This document shows, one piece after another, positions 1 to 7,679 of a stretch of DNA of 64,000 nucleotides. The notes beneath the pieces were generated by a model. It saw only the letters and a list, made by a program, of their open reading frames with translations. It ran no database searches and had not been told where the DNA came from. The position numbers and the translations under genes are program-made. Location of the stretch: positions 1,984,001-2,048,000 of the forward strand of contig OY760938.1 in the NCBI GenBank assembly GCA_963664255.1, in the 5' to 3' direction. This DNA comes from G963663775 sp963664255. GTDB taxonomy: Bacteria; Bacillota; Clostridia; Oscillospirales; Butyricicoccaceae. Within the stretch, counting starts at the first letter, position 1; the number at the start of each line of letters is the position of its first letter.

Positions 1-1
1 T

Positions 2-187
2 TGCTCACTGCTCAATCGCAAGGACAAGGCGTTTGGTCTGCGCGTGGCGCCGCCCTCCATCCTGCACGGGGAACAGGTGCTGATTTCTGCCCCCAACTTT
101 AGCACCACCACGGCAATCGCAGACTCTCCATTTGGCAAGCTGCTGCTCAATGCAGGCTTTCAAAGGGGGGATGATGAATGGATGTAA
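2..187 (+). CDS. C-terminal end of an unidentified protein (start outside window)
   Basis: The second reading frame is open from the window edge to a TAA at 185-187, giving about 61 residues and ending in ...GDDEWM. I do not recognise the family. The last codons overlap the start of cheX by ten bases, which indicates a translationally coupled operon, so the protein may belong to the same chemotaxis or motility unit. Base composition and codon use match the downstream genes. Only the tail is visible, so no function is offered. Confidence 0.55.
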   Translation, partial: CSLLNRKDKAFGLRVAPPSILHGEQVLISAPNFSTTTAIADSPFGKLLLNAGFQRGDDEWM

Positions 188-639
188 AATATATCAATCC
201 GTTCGTGGAATCCTTTACCATGGTGATGCCGCAGCTGGGCTTTGAAAATGTGCAGCTGGGCACCATGGGCGAGAAAAACAATGAGGTGGAGGTCACCGGC
301 ATTGCGGTGATTTTGGGCATTGTGGGGGCGATGCGCGGCAATGTGGTGTATGCCATCGATGTCGAATCGGCAAAGCAAATTGCCTCGGTGATGATGATGG
401 GGATGCCGGTGGAAGAGTTTGACGAAATGGCGAAAAGTGCCCTGTCAGAGCTGACCAATATGCTGACCGCCAACGCCGCAACGGCGTTTTCCAACATTGG
501 CATTGAAATCGATATTTCAACCCCTACCATGCTGCAAGGCAATGAAATGGGGATTAAAATGAGCTCCAATGATATTCTGTGCGTCAGTCTGTTGGCGGAT
601 GGCGTGCCGGTGGAAATCAACGTTGCGTTTGAAAAATAA
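178..639 (+). CDS. cheX: CheX-type chemotaxis phosphatase
   Basis: The protein has 153 residues, the usual size for CheX. CheX is a CheC/FliY-family phosphatase that removes phosphate from CheY-P in the cytoplasm and so helps reset the flagellar motor signal. It begins MDVKYINPF. A central helix carries the family-type E...LxxLxNM..N pattern (SALSELTNMLTANA, about residues 89-102), where the family's catalytic Glu and Asn lie. The start ATG at 178 overlaps the upstream gene's stop. The assignment rests on length and the E/N helix. It implies that the host is, or recently was, motile. Confidence 0.8.
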   Translation: MDVKYINPFVESFTMVMPQLGFENVQLGTMGEKNNEVEVTGIAVILGIVGAMRGNVVYAIDVESAKQIASVMMMGMPVEEFDEMAKSALSELTNMLTANAATAFSNIGIEIDISTPTMLQGNEMGIKMSSNDILCVSLLADGVPVEINVAFEK

Positions 640-664
640 GTCTGCGGCAAAGGAGTTTTTTTCC

Positions 665-1147
665 ATGAAAACATTGGTGATATTTTACTCTTTTGAAGGA
701 AATACAAAGTTTATTGCACAGCAAGTGGCAGCAGCCTTGCAGGCGGACACCATGCAGCTGGAAGTGGCGAAGCAATATCCCAAAAAGGGACTGCAAAAGT
801 ATCTTTGGGGCGGAAAAAGCGTTTTGCTGGGGGAACAGCCGCCGCTGACCAATCCTATGGCCGACATCAATGCCTATCAAAACATTGTGCTGGGTACGCC
901 GGTTTGGGCGGGGTCATTTGCGCCGCCTGTGCATACCTTTTTGCAGCAGCATACGTTGCACGGCAAGAACGTGGCGCTGTTTGCCTGCCATGGCGGCGGC
1001 GGTGCGCAAAAATGCTTTGCCAAAATAAAAGCCTGCATCCCTGACAATACCTTTGTGGGGGAAATGGCATTCTTCGACCCCTTGCAGCATACGCCCGAAG
1101 CTGCGGCAAAAAACGCCACAGTATGGGCAGAGCAGCTGTCATTTTAA
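665..1147 (+). CDS. flavodoxin-like protein
   Basis: The 160-residue product starts MKTLVIFYSFEGNTKFIAQ. The phosphate-binding loop (S-x-E-G-N-T) of flavodoxin-fold FMN proteins lies directly after the first beta strand. A second family feature, GTPVWAGSFAPP (about residues 78-89), corresponds to the loop stacking on the FMN ring. Such proteins are cytoplasmic one- or two-electron carriers or FMN-dependent quinone reductases. The start at 665 was chosen because AAAGGAG lies ten bases upstream. It follows cheX by 25 bases and is closed by a terminator, so it is probably the last gene of that operon. The redox partner cannot be told from the sequence. Confidence 0.8.
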   Translation: MKTLVIFYSFEGNTKFIAQQVAAALQADTMQLEVAKQYPKKGLQKYLWGGKSVLLGEQPPLTNPMADINAYQNIVLGTPVWAGSFAPPVHTFLQQHTLHGKNVALFACHGGGGAQKCFAKIKACIPDNTFVGEMAFFDPLQHTPEAAAKNATVWAEQLSF

Positions 1148-1161
1148 GGAATACATGAAAA

Positions 1162-1194
1162 GAGGAAACGCAGTGCTTGCGCTTCCTCTTTTTT
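1162..1194 (+). terminator. rho-independent terminator after the flavodoxin gene
   Basis: GAGGAA and CGCA pair with TGCG and TTCCTC around a short loop, followed by TTTTTT. It lies 15 bases after the stop codon. Confidence 0.85.
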
Positions 1195-1242
1195 GCATAG
1201 CAGGTTCTTGATAAAATCAGTAGGCATTTTTATTTTTCTGTG

Positions 1243-1270
1243 ATATACTGTTTGCAAGCAAACAGTATAT
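1243..1270. promoter_or_regulatory. long inverted repeat, probable operator before aspA-hydF
   Basis: Perfect 11-base arms (ATATACTGTTT / AAACAGTATAT) flank a 6-base centre (GCAAGC). No T-run follows, so it is not a terminator. It overlaps a plausible promoter (TTGCAA at 1252, 17 bases, TATTCA at 1275) and lies about 70 bases before the aspA start. This is the layout of a repressor or activator site. The cognate regulator is not visible in the window. Confidence 0.6.
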
Positions 1271-1340
1271 ATCTTATTCATACAAGTTGGTAGGATATGG
1301 TGCGCGTGCATCATATCTGGCAGCGCGTGAGGAGGGCAGC

Positions 1341-2756
1341 ATGAGGACAGAACAGGATATGCTTGGGCAAGTGCAAATCCCCAAAAGTGCATATTATGGC
1401 ATCCATACCGCGCGTGCGATGCAGAATTTTCCCATTACGGGTGTGCCCATCCATGCGGAATTGGTGCACGCGATGGTGACCATCAAAAAAGCTGCCGCAA
1501 GCACAAATCGCAGCATTGGGGCACTGGAGGAGGATATTGCACAGGCGATTATTGCGGCGTGTGATGAAATTTTGGACGGGGCACTTGCGGAGCAGTTTGT
1601 GGTGGACTGTATGCAGGGCGGCGCGGGTACCTCTGCTAACATGAATGTCAACGAGGTGCTTGCAAACCGCGCCCTTGAGCGGCTGGGCGGCGAAAAGGGA
1701 GATTACCAGCGGGTGCATCCGCTCGACCACGTGAATTTGCACCAGTCCACAAATGATGTGTTTCCTACGGCGGTGCGCATTGCGGCGATTCGCAGGCTGA
1801 AAACGGTTTCGGAACGGTTTGCGGAGCTGCAGACCGCCTTGCAGGAAAAAGAAGAGGCGTTTGCGGCGATTATCAAGGTCGGCAGAACCCAACTGCAGGA
1901 TGCTGTGCCGGTGACACTGGGGCAGGAATTTGGCGCGTGGGCACAGGCGGTGGCGCGCGACCGTTGGCGGCTGTATAAAGCGGAAGAACGGCTGCGACAG
2001 GTCAACATCGGCGGGACGGCAATCGGCACCGGCAGCAATGCCCCCAAAGCCTATATTTTCACCATGATTGAACGGCTGCGAGAGCTGACTGGTATTGGCT
2101 TGGCGCGTGCGGAATTCATGATGGACCCCACACAAAATTGCGATGTGTTCGCTGAGGTTTCCGGACTGCTGAAAGCCGCGGCCATCAACCTTTCCAAAAT
2201 CGCCAGCGATTTTCGGCTGCTGTCCTCCGGTCCGCGGGCAGGGCTTGGAGAACTGATTTTGCCCGCGGTGCAGGCAGGCTCTTCCATTATGCCAGGGAAG
2301 GTGAACCCTGTGATTTGCGAAGCGGTCAATCAAGCGGCGTTCCAAATCATGGCGGATGATTTGGCGATTACACTGGCGGCGCAGTCCGGTCAGCTGGAGC
2401 TGAATGCATTCTTGCCGCTGATTGCGAAAAATCTGCTGGAAATGCTGGATTTGCTCGCAAATATTTTGCCTGTATTTATCAAGCGATGTGTGCAGGGCAT
2501 ACAGGCAAATCCAGAAGTTTGTGCACAGCACGTGGAGGAAAGCTGCATTTTGGCAACGGCGCTGACGGGTGTGCTGGGATATGATAAAGCATCTGAAATT
2601 GTGAAAATATGCTTGGAAACAGGGGATAGTGTGCGTGAAGTGGTGCGTAAACAGCAGATTTTGGATGAAAAAACCTTGGAACAAATGCTAAAACCCGAAA
2701 GTCTGACAACCCCGCGGGCAACGCTTGAAAAGGAGCATAGAAAATGGAGAATATGA
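1341..2756 (+). CDS. aspA: aspartate ammonia-lyase
   Basis: The 471-residue product is the normal length for aspartase, which converts L-aspartate to fumarate and ammonia in the cytoplasm as a homotetramer. The fumarase/aspartase signature GSSIMPGKVNP is present near residue 313, carrying the catalytic serine loop. Family blocks near AGTSANMNVNE and HLDHVNLHQSTNDVF-like sequence are also visible. I chose the ATG at 1341 over an upstream in-frame start because GGAGGG lies six bases before it. The stop overlaps hydF by 13 bases, so the two are co-translated. Aspartase-like genes are known neighbours of [FeFe]-hydrogenase maturases in clostridia, so a link to hydrogenase assembly is possible. 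Confidence 0.9.
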   Translation: MRTEQDMLGQVQIPKSAYYGIHTARAMQNFPITGVPIHAELVHAMVTIKKAAASTNRSIGALEEDIAQAIIAACDEILDGALAEQFVVDCMQGGAGTSANMNVNEVLANRALERLGGEKGDYQRVHPLDHVNLHQSTNDVFPTAVRIAAIRRLKTVSERFAELQTALQEKEEAFAAIIKVGRTQLQDAVPVTLGQEFGAWAQAVARDRWRLYKAEERLRQVNIGGTAIGTGSNAPKAYIFTMIERLRELTGIGLARAEFMMDPTQNCDVFAEVSGLLKAAAINLSKIASDFRLLSSGPRAGLGELILPAVQAGSSIMPGKVNPVICEAVNQAAFQIMADDLAITLAAQSGQLELNAFLPLIAKNLLEMLDLLANILPVFIKRCVQGIQANPEVCAQHVEESCILATALTGVLGYDKASEIVKICLETGDSVREVVRKQQILDEKTLEQMLKPESLTTPRATLEKEHRKWRI

Positions 2757-3988
2757 ACGCCACACCAATGGCGAATCGATTTGCGATTGGACTGTTTGGC
2801 AGGCGAAATGCAGGGAAATCCTCGCTCATCAATGCGCTGACGGGGCAGGACATTGCGGTGACCTCCCATGTGGCAGGCACGACAACCGACCCTGTGCACA
2901 AGGCGATGGAGCTGCTGCCCATCGGCCCTGTGGTGCTGATTGATACGGCGGGATTGGACGATGAGGGCGACCTTGGAAAGCTGCGCATGGAAAAAACCTA
3001 TGAGGTGCTGCGCAAGTGCAATTTGGCACTGGTGGTGGTTGATGTCGAAATGGGGTTGACCCGATTTGAACGAGAATTTGCAGCGCAGCTGCTGCGCCGT
3101 AAAATTCCAGCGATTTGTGTCATCAATCAATGCGATAAACAAATGCCCGATGCACAAGCACGGCAGGAAATGGAGCAGCTGCTGAAAATTCCAGTGGTTT
3201 GTGCGAGTGCAAAAAACGGTGTGGGCATCGATGCGGTCAAAAAGCAAATTATCCAAAATGCCGCATATGAGGACGCAGAACCCGCCTTGGTGGGGGATTT
3301 GCTCCATGCAGGCGATGTGGCGGTACTCGTGACACCCATCGACAAAGCTGCACCCAAGGGACGCTTGATTTTGCCGCAGCAGCAGACCATTCGCGACATT
3401 ATCGAATGCGACGCGGTGGCGATGATTACCAAAGAGCATGAGCTGAAACTGACCTTGGAGCAGCTCAAACAGCCGCCGGCAATCGTCATCACCGATTCAC
3501 AGGCGTTTTTGAAGGTGTCAGCAGATACGCCGCCCGAAATTCCGATGACCTCGTTTTCCATTTTATTTGCCAGACAAAAGGCGGATTTGGCGGAAATGGT
3601 GCGCGGCATCAAGCGCATCGAACAGCTGACAGCCGGGGATAAGGTGCTGATTGTCGAGGGGTGCACGCATCACAGACAGTCGGATGACATCGGCACGGTG
3701 AAGATTCCGCGCTGGATTCGCCAGATTGCAGGCGGAGAAATTGAGTTTGAATGGGCGAGCGGTGCACAATATCCCAAGGATATTTCAGAATATGCAGTGA
3801 TTATTCATTGCGGCGGCTGTATGCTCAACCGCAGAGAAATGCAGTATCGGGTCGAGATGGCGCGGGAACAGGGCGTTTATGTGACCAATTATGGTGTGCT
3901 CATTGCGTATGTGATGGGGATTTTGCCGCGGGCACTCAAGCCGTTTCCAGCGGCAAGTCTGGCATTGGAGCAAAACGGATTTTTATAA
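2744..3988 (+). CDS. hydF: [FeFe]-hydrogenase maturation GTPase HydF
   Basis: HydF is the scaffold on which the 2Fe subcluster made by HydE and HydG is assembled before delivery to HydA. The 414-residue protein has an N-terminal GTPase domain with P-loop GRRNAGKSS (about residues 20-28), switch TTTDP and DTAGLDD, and NQCDK as the guanine motif. The C-terminal cluster-binding part has the C-x-H motif (about residue 306) and HCGGC (about residues 355-359), the expected [4Fe-4S] ligands. The start follows AAGGAG inside the end of aspA. Neither hydE, hydG nor hydA is in the window, so hydF lies apart from or downstream of them. Confidence 0.93.
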   Translation: MENMNATPMANRFAIGLFGRRNAGKSSLINALTGQDIAVTSHVAGTTTDPVHKAMELLPIGPVVLIDTAGLDDEGDLGKLRMEKTYEVLRKCNLALVVVDVEMGLTRFEREFAAQLLRRKIPAICVINQCDKQMPDAQARQEMEQLLKIPVVCASAKNGVGIDAVKKQIIQNAAYEDAEPALVGDLLHAGDVAVLVTPIDKAAPKGRLILPQQQTIRDIIECDAVAMITKEHELKLTLEQLKQPPAIVITDSQAFLKVSADTPPEIPMTSFSILFARQKADLAEMVRGIKRIEQLTAGDKVLIVEGCTHHRQSDDIGTVKIPRWIRQIAGGEIEFEWASGAQYPKDISEYAVIIHCGGCMLNRREMQYRVEMAREQGVYVTNYGVLIAYVMGILPRALKPFPAASLALEQNGFL

Positions 3989-3994
3989 GAACCG

Positions 3995-4100
3995 GTATGC
4001 ATGGACGAAAATTGGGAAACAGGTATCGATTTTTTTGCTAGGAAATCCCCTTGGGGGACTCGGTGCGTTCCAAGATGTTTGAACACCGTCGCGACGTGGG
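3995..4100 (-). repeat. degenerate third copy of the MITE-like repeat
   Basis: Read on the minus strand this segment aligns with the repeats at 10799-10982 and 21947-22096. Shared blocks include the terminal GTATnCATnnACGA, then GGTATnGATTTTTTTGCTAG, then GGGGACT and TTCCAAG. The distal end is lost. It fills the gap after hydF, where I see no gene. Confidence 0.5.
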
Positions 4101-4163
4101 CGTGATGGACAGTGTGGAGCCGGTAGCTGAACATATACACGAGGAAAACATTGCATAGAAAAC

Positions 4164-4199
4164 GCATGAGGCGAACGACTTTCGCCGTCCGCCTCATGC
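4164..4199. terminator. strong hairpin between hydF and the PPOX gene
   Basis: Ten-base arms GCATGAGGCG / CGCCTCATGC surround a 16-base loop. There is no clear T-run on the plus side and a weak GTTTTC on the minus side. It probably separates the convergent hydF and PPOX-family genes. Confidence 0.5.
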
Positions 4200-4567
4200 A
4201 TAAAAGCTTGGTTTAAAATAATAAACACGTATTTGTCAATAAGCAAATACTATCTTCGAGGGATTTTGAAAAACCTTTCCCAAATGCATCCGTTCCCATC
4301 TTGGAATACAGTTTCTTACAGCTTCAAGGATTCTTCAACCTGAAACATACTTCTAAATTCAGCGGTACCATCTTCCAGATAGAACATTCCCAATGTGCGA
4401 CCGCTTTCCGCGCTATAGATATTCTTGAGCATTGGCATTGCCTCTAGTGCAGCCTGTGCGATTGCTGGATTTGAATCGAACACAGCTTTGCCATAATAAC
4501 GCAAAAAGCCTTTTCCATCGCTGGCGCAAATCTCGATATTGGGGTTTTCCTGTAATTGCCGATAGAC

Positions 4568-6356
4568 CTCCCTATAATAACTAACGTTTTTCTCTGAAAA
4601 TCTCGCGTTTTCTTAAAATTACGCCAAATTCAAAAGAGCGATTGCGAAGCAGCACTGCATCCAGTGCACCAAATCAGGGAAAATGGGCATGACAACCAAA
4701 GCGTCGCTTGTTTTGCGATATTTTGGCGATGGTAACCCACTTTTCCTGCGGCAGCAAACCTCCCATGTCTAACAGGGTCATTGCCCTAAATTCCTTCGTC
4801 CTGCCTGCCCGCAGATGGGTGTCAGCGATGCTCCTTTGCCGAGTCCTTGCTCTAATGGTGTAATGATGACTGACTACCTGCTCTTTTGTCTTTGAATTGC
4901 TTTGCTACATGACCTGGCTGTGACGCTTCCGGCGAGGTCATTGTGCGGTATTGCCCTTAAGCTGCCATTGCTGCCGGACGGCGAATGTCCCCAAGCAACC
5001 GTACTGGATCATAGTCCTCATCTTTGGTCACAAGGGCGAAAAACACCCGAATCAGCTTGCAGCATAGCGCAATGAGCGATTGCTTTTTCTTCAGTGGATT
5101 GTCTTTGCGGCTCGTGTAGTATCCGTGGATTTCCCTAAATTCTTGATTTGTTGCTACCAGCGGCAGAATGGCGCGGAATAGTAGTGCCCGCAGGCGATGC
5201 CTGCCACGTTTGCTGATCCCGCTTTGCCCCCGGTGTTTACCGGAACTGTTTTCACGAATCGCGAGTCCGGCCAGTTTCTGAATCTGTTTTGGAGACTGGA
5301 AACGTCCCAAATCTCCAACCTCGGCAAAGAAACCAGCGATGGTGAGTAGTCCCACGCCCTTAATTGCGAGCAGTTTCAGTACCGACGGAATTTGCACGCA
5401 TAGCTCTTCTACAAGCGCCATAACGCTGTCATATTGCGTATGCTTGGCATGATAGTCCTCCAGAAGCAACCGAATTTCCATGCGGGCGGCATTGCTACCC
5501 TCGGTGCAGCCCATGCTGTGTTTTGCCGCTTCGTACAGAGTCTGCGCTCTTTTCATTCCAACGGCCCGCAGCTTGTTTTTGCGCCATATCTGGTTGATTC
5601 CTTCTGCTCCTGTCTTGACGACATCTGCTGGCAATGGCATATTGCCTAGCACCAATAGGCTACTCTGTGCTTTGAAATCCCCAAACACCTCGTGATATTC
5701 AGGAAAGTAAATCTTGAGCCATCGCAGAATTCGGTTCTGGATTGACACCAGTTCCCGCACGATCCGCTCACGGCAGTTCATAGCGATACGCAGCTCCGCA
5801 TACACCCCTTCCGGAATATATGGAACGTTATATCTTCCATCGATGACCAACTTGGCGATGGTTTTGGGGTCTTTGCTGTCTGTCTTGCTCGGATGATTAT
5901 CATCCAGCTCCTTGCATTGCTTGACGTGATATGGATTGACCAGTACGAGCCGGATGTCTTGATTCTTCAGATATGACGCCAGGCTAAACCAGTAATGCCC
6001 TGTAGGCTCTGCGCCTACCATAATGTTGCTCTGTGTGGTCTCTCCAGACAAGCTTTTCATCCATGCCTGAAACTGTCCGAACCCTTCTCCATTGTTTGCG
6101 AAGCGAAACACACGACCCAGTTCCACGCCTCGCCAGTTAAATGCCCTGGCATAATGCGTTTCGCTGCCGATGTCCACTCCGATGACCATTGTCTCTGCTG
6201 TAACTTGACTTAACTTCTCATTTTGGGTAAAATTCATTTTGACGACCTCCGTTGTTTTTGAGTTGGGATTTCATCTGGCCAGATTTCATCCTCTCTATCC
6301 TAACCGGAGGTTGTCTTTTTTGCAATTCCCGTTTTTACCCCTTACAGGAATGCTCC
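4568..6356 (-). mobile_element. IS110-family element, copy 1
   Basis: The element is 1785 bases plus a repeated GGAG (CTCC on the plus strand) at both junctions. It carries one transposase gene, about 115 bases 5' of it and about 385 noncoding bases 3' of it. There are no terminal inverted repeats, as expected for IS110. The long 3' noncoding part resembles the IS1111 subgroup, where a bridge-type RNA is expected. It lies inside the PPOX gene at codons AAG-GAG-G. It differs from the other copies at a few single bases (see findings). Confidence 0.93.
4957..6237 (-). CDS. IS110-family transposase, copy 1
   Basis: The 426-residue DEDD recombinase has an N-terminal RuvC-like domain (GVDIGSE near residue 20, GAEPTGHYW, KTDSKDPK). 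Its C-terminal Tnp_20 domain has the helix-hairpin-helix segment IKGVGLLTIAGF and the serine-bearing block ENSSGKHRGQSG. IS110 enzymes move the element through a circular form and, in studied members, are directed by an element-encoded RNA. The start ATG has GGAGG nine bases upstream. This copy has Thr in DPKTIAK and Ala in QKLAGL. Confidence 0.95.
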   Translation of the reverse strand: MNFTQNEKLSQVTAETMVIGVDIGSETHYARAFNWRGVELGRVFRFANNGEGFGQFQAWMKSLSGETTQSNIMVGAEPTGHYWFSLASYLKNQDIRLVLVNPYHVKQCKELDDNHPSKTDSKDPKTIAKLVIDGRYNVPYIPEGVYAELRIAMNCRERIVRELVSIQNRILRWLKIYFPEYHEVFGDFKAQSSLLVLGNMPLPADVVKTGAEGINQIWRKNKLRAVGMKRAQTLYEAAKHSMGCTEGSNAARMEIRLLLEDYHAKHTQYDSVMALVEELCVQIPSVLKLLAIKGVGLLTIAGFFAEVGDLGRFQSPKQIQKLAGLAIRENSSGKHRGQSGISKRGRHRLRALLFRAILPLVATNQEFREIHGYYTSRKDNPLKKKQSLIALCCKLIRVFFALVTKDEDYDPVRLLGDIRRPAAMAA

Positions 6357-6530
6357 TTAAATGTACCTGCACCAAAATAAATCTTGCCCTCATATGCCAT
6401 TTTGAACGAAAAAGGGCGGCATTTGGGCTGATTGCCGTCTACCGTGGTCACATAAAAAATCTGTGCCTTATCCAAGTATTCCAATACTTTTTCCATGTTT
6501 GTCATCATTTTTTCTCCTCATGCATTTCAT

Positions 6531-6579
6531 TTGACAATCGCCAGTAAGTAAATTATACGATATATCAGAATGAAATCAA
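6531..6579. promoter_or_regulatory. overlapping divergent promoters for hxlR and the PPOX gene
   Basis: Plus strand: TTGACA (6531-6536), 17 bases, TATACG (6554-6559), reading to hxlR. Minus strand: TTGATT (6579-6574), 16 bases, TATAAT (6557-6552), reading to the PPOX gene. The two -10 boxes overlap, so one bound HxlR could control both directions. Confidence 0.75.
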
Positions 6580-6629
6580 GTACGCAGTTTGGCCTGACAT
6601 AGTTAGACGCAACTTACCGAAAGGATACC

Positions 6630-6950
6630 ATGATTGAAAATAAGTACAAAAACTGTCCCGTGCACCAAGGGCTTTCTATTTTTGAAGGCAAATGGAATGC
6701 TGTTGTGTTGTTTGAACTCATCTTCCAATCACCCTTGCGTTTTGGACAGCTGCGCAAGGCATTGCCCAGCATCTCCAACACCATGCTCGCCTCTACCTTA
6801 AAAGGACTGGAGGCACTGGGGCTTGTAGAACGCAAGCAGTTTAATGAGATACCACCTCACGTGGAATATTCTCTGAGCGAAAGCGGAAAACAACTGATTC
6901 CTATTTTTGAATCGCTTGGCGAATGGAGCACGCAGCATCTCAAGCCATAA
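6630..6950 (+). CDS. HxlR-family transcriptional regulator
   Basis: The 106-residue winged-helix regulator carries the family's opening Cys motif (NCPVHQGLSIFEGKW) and the pattern LRFGQLRKALPSISNTML...LEALGLVERK. HxlR proteins are dimeric DNA binders that sense small electrophiles or redox state, often acting next to the genes they control. Here it is divergent from the PPOX-family flavin gene with overlapping promoters, so that gene is the obvious target. Since IS110 has split the target, the regulator may now have lost its local job. Confidence 0.9.
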   Translation: MIENKYKNCPVHQGLSIFEGKWNAVVLFELIFQSPLRFGQLRKALPSISNTMLASTLKGLEALGLVERKQFNEIPPHVEYSLSESGKQLIPIFESLGEWSTQHLKP

Positions 6951-7014
6951 CCACTCTATCGATGCACGCCATATCCGCGAAGCATCTTTTTTGCAAATCT
7001 TTTAGGTTGTGAGG

Positions 7015-7043
7015 TTGTCCAATGCCCATCCATAGCGTATACT
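7015..7043 (+). promoter_or_regulatory. promoter of the greA-like gene
   Basis: TTGTCC (7015-7020), 17-base spacer, TATACT (7038-7043), about 65 bases before the start codon. Confidence 0.6.
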
Positions 7044-7109
7044 GTAAAGGATAGGAAAACGCTTGCGCAGTCCACCGCCGATGACAGGTATATATGAGGT
7101 GAAAATGCG

Positions 7110-7613
7110 ATGTATGATGAATTAACCGCGGTTGATATACAAAAAATGCAGGAAGAAATCGACCATCGGGTGCAGGTTTTGCGTCCGCAGATTTTAGAGG
7201 ATGTCAAGACCGCGCGTGCCTTTGGCGATTTGAGTGAAAATTTCGAATATAAGGCAGCAAAGCGGGAAAAAAACCGCAATGACAGCCGTATTCGCTATCT
7301 GGAAAACATGATAAAAACCGCAAAAGTCATAGAGGTGGCATCCAAAGCGGGTGAAATCGGTTTGTTTGACAAGGTAGAGCTTTATTTTGAAGAAGAGGAT
7401 GAAACCCAAACCATCCAAATTGTCACCACGCTGCGCCAAAATTCGCTCAATGGCTTGATTAGCAAGGAATCTCCGCTCGGCAAAGCAGTGATGGGACATC
7501 GCGTGGGGGAACGGGTTTGTGTGCAGGTCAATGCCACATATCAGTATGATGTGCTCATCCGTTCGGTGGAAACCGGCACAGATGATGCTTCCTTGCCCAT
7601 TAGTGCCTATTGA
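7110..7613 (+). CDS. greA: GreA-type transcription elongation factor
   Basis: The 167-residue protein enters the RNA polymerase secondary channel and stimulates cleavage of backtracked RNA. The N-terminal coiled coil carries the hallmark GDLSENFEYKAAK (about residues 38-50) with the acidic tip residues. The C-terminal FKBP-like domain includes SPLGKAVMGHRVGE. SD AGGTG precedes the ATG at 7110. It lies about 65 bases before a flavoprotein gene on the same strand, so they may share transcripts. It could be a second GreA-like paralog, since the coiled coil departs somewhat from the commonest sequence. Confidence 0.88.
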   Translation: MYDELTAVDIQKMQEEIDHRVQVLRPQILEDVKTARAFGDLSENFEYKAAKREKNRNDSRIRYLENMIKTAKVIEVASKAGEIGLFDKVELYFEEEDETQTIQIVTTLRQNSLNGLISKESPLGKAVMGHRVGERVCVQVNATYQYDVLIRSVETGTDDASLPISAY

Positions 7614-7679
7614 GCACCTGTATTCGCGCAAAGGATGAAAGAAAAACGCACACGATGTGTGACGATAGGAGGCATTTTT

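Larger units (their letters stand above)
4316..6508 (-). pseudogene. PPOX-family flavin protein interrupted by IS110 copy 1
   Basis: Two halves of one gene flank the insertion. The 5' half (6353-6508) starts MMTNMEKVLEYLDKAQ after AGGAG and runs into ...YFGAGTFKE. The 3' half (4316 to about 4571) resumes VYRQLQENPNIEICAS and ends ...MFQVEESLKL. Joined through the target bases AAGGAGGTC they give an uninterrupted protein of about 138 residues typical of pyridoxamine 5'-phosphate-oxidase-fold proteins (motifs NIEICAS, GKAVF, FYLEDGTAEF). These bind FMN or related flavins. Removing 1785 bases restores the frame exactly, so the loss of function is recent. The divergent hxlR gene is its likely regulator. 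Confidence 0.88.

Noticed and set aside
1311..2684. A 457-codon open frame on the minus strand opposite aspA
   Set aside because: It mirrors the codon bias of aspA, has no ribosome site and no protein-like motifs. aspA itself is certain.
4568..6356. Terminal inverted repeats at the ends of the IS110 copies
   Set aside because: Comparison of both ends in all four copies shows no convincing inverted match. Only GGAG is shared, which is part of the target.
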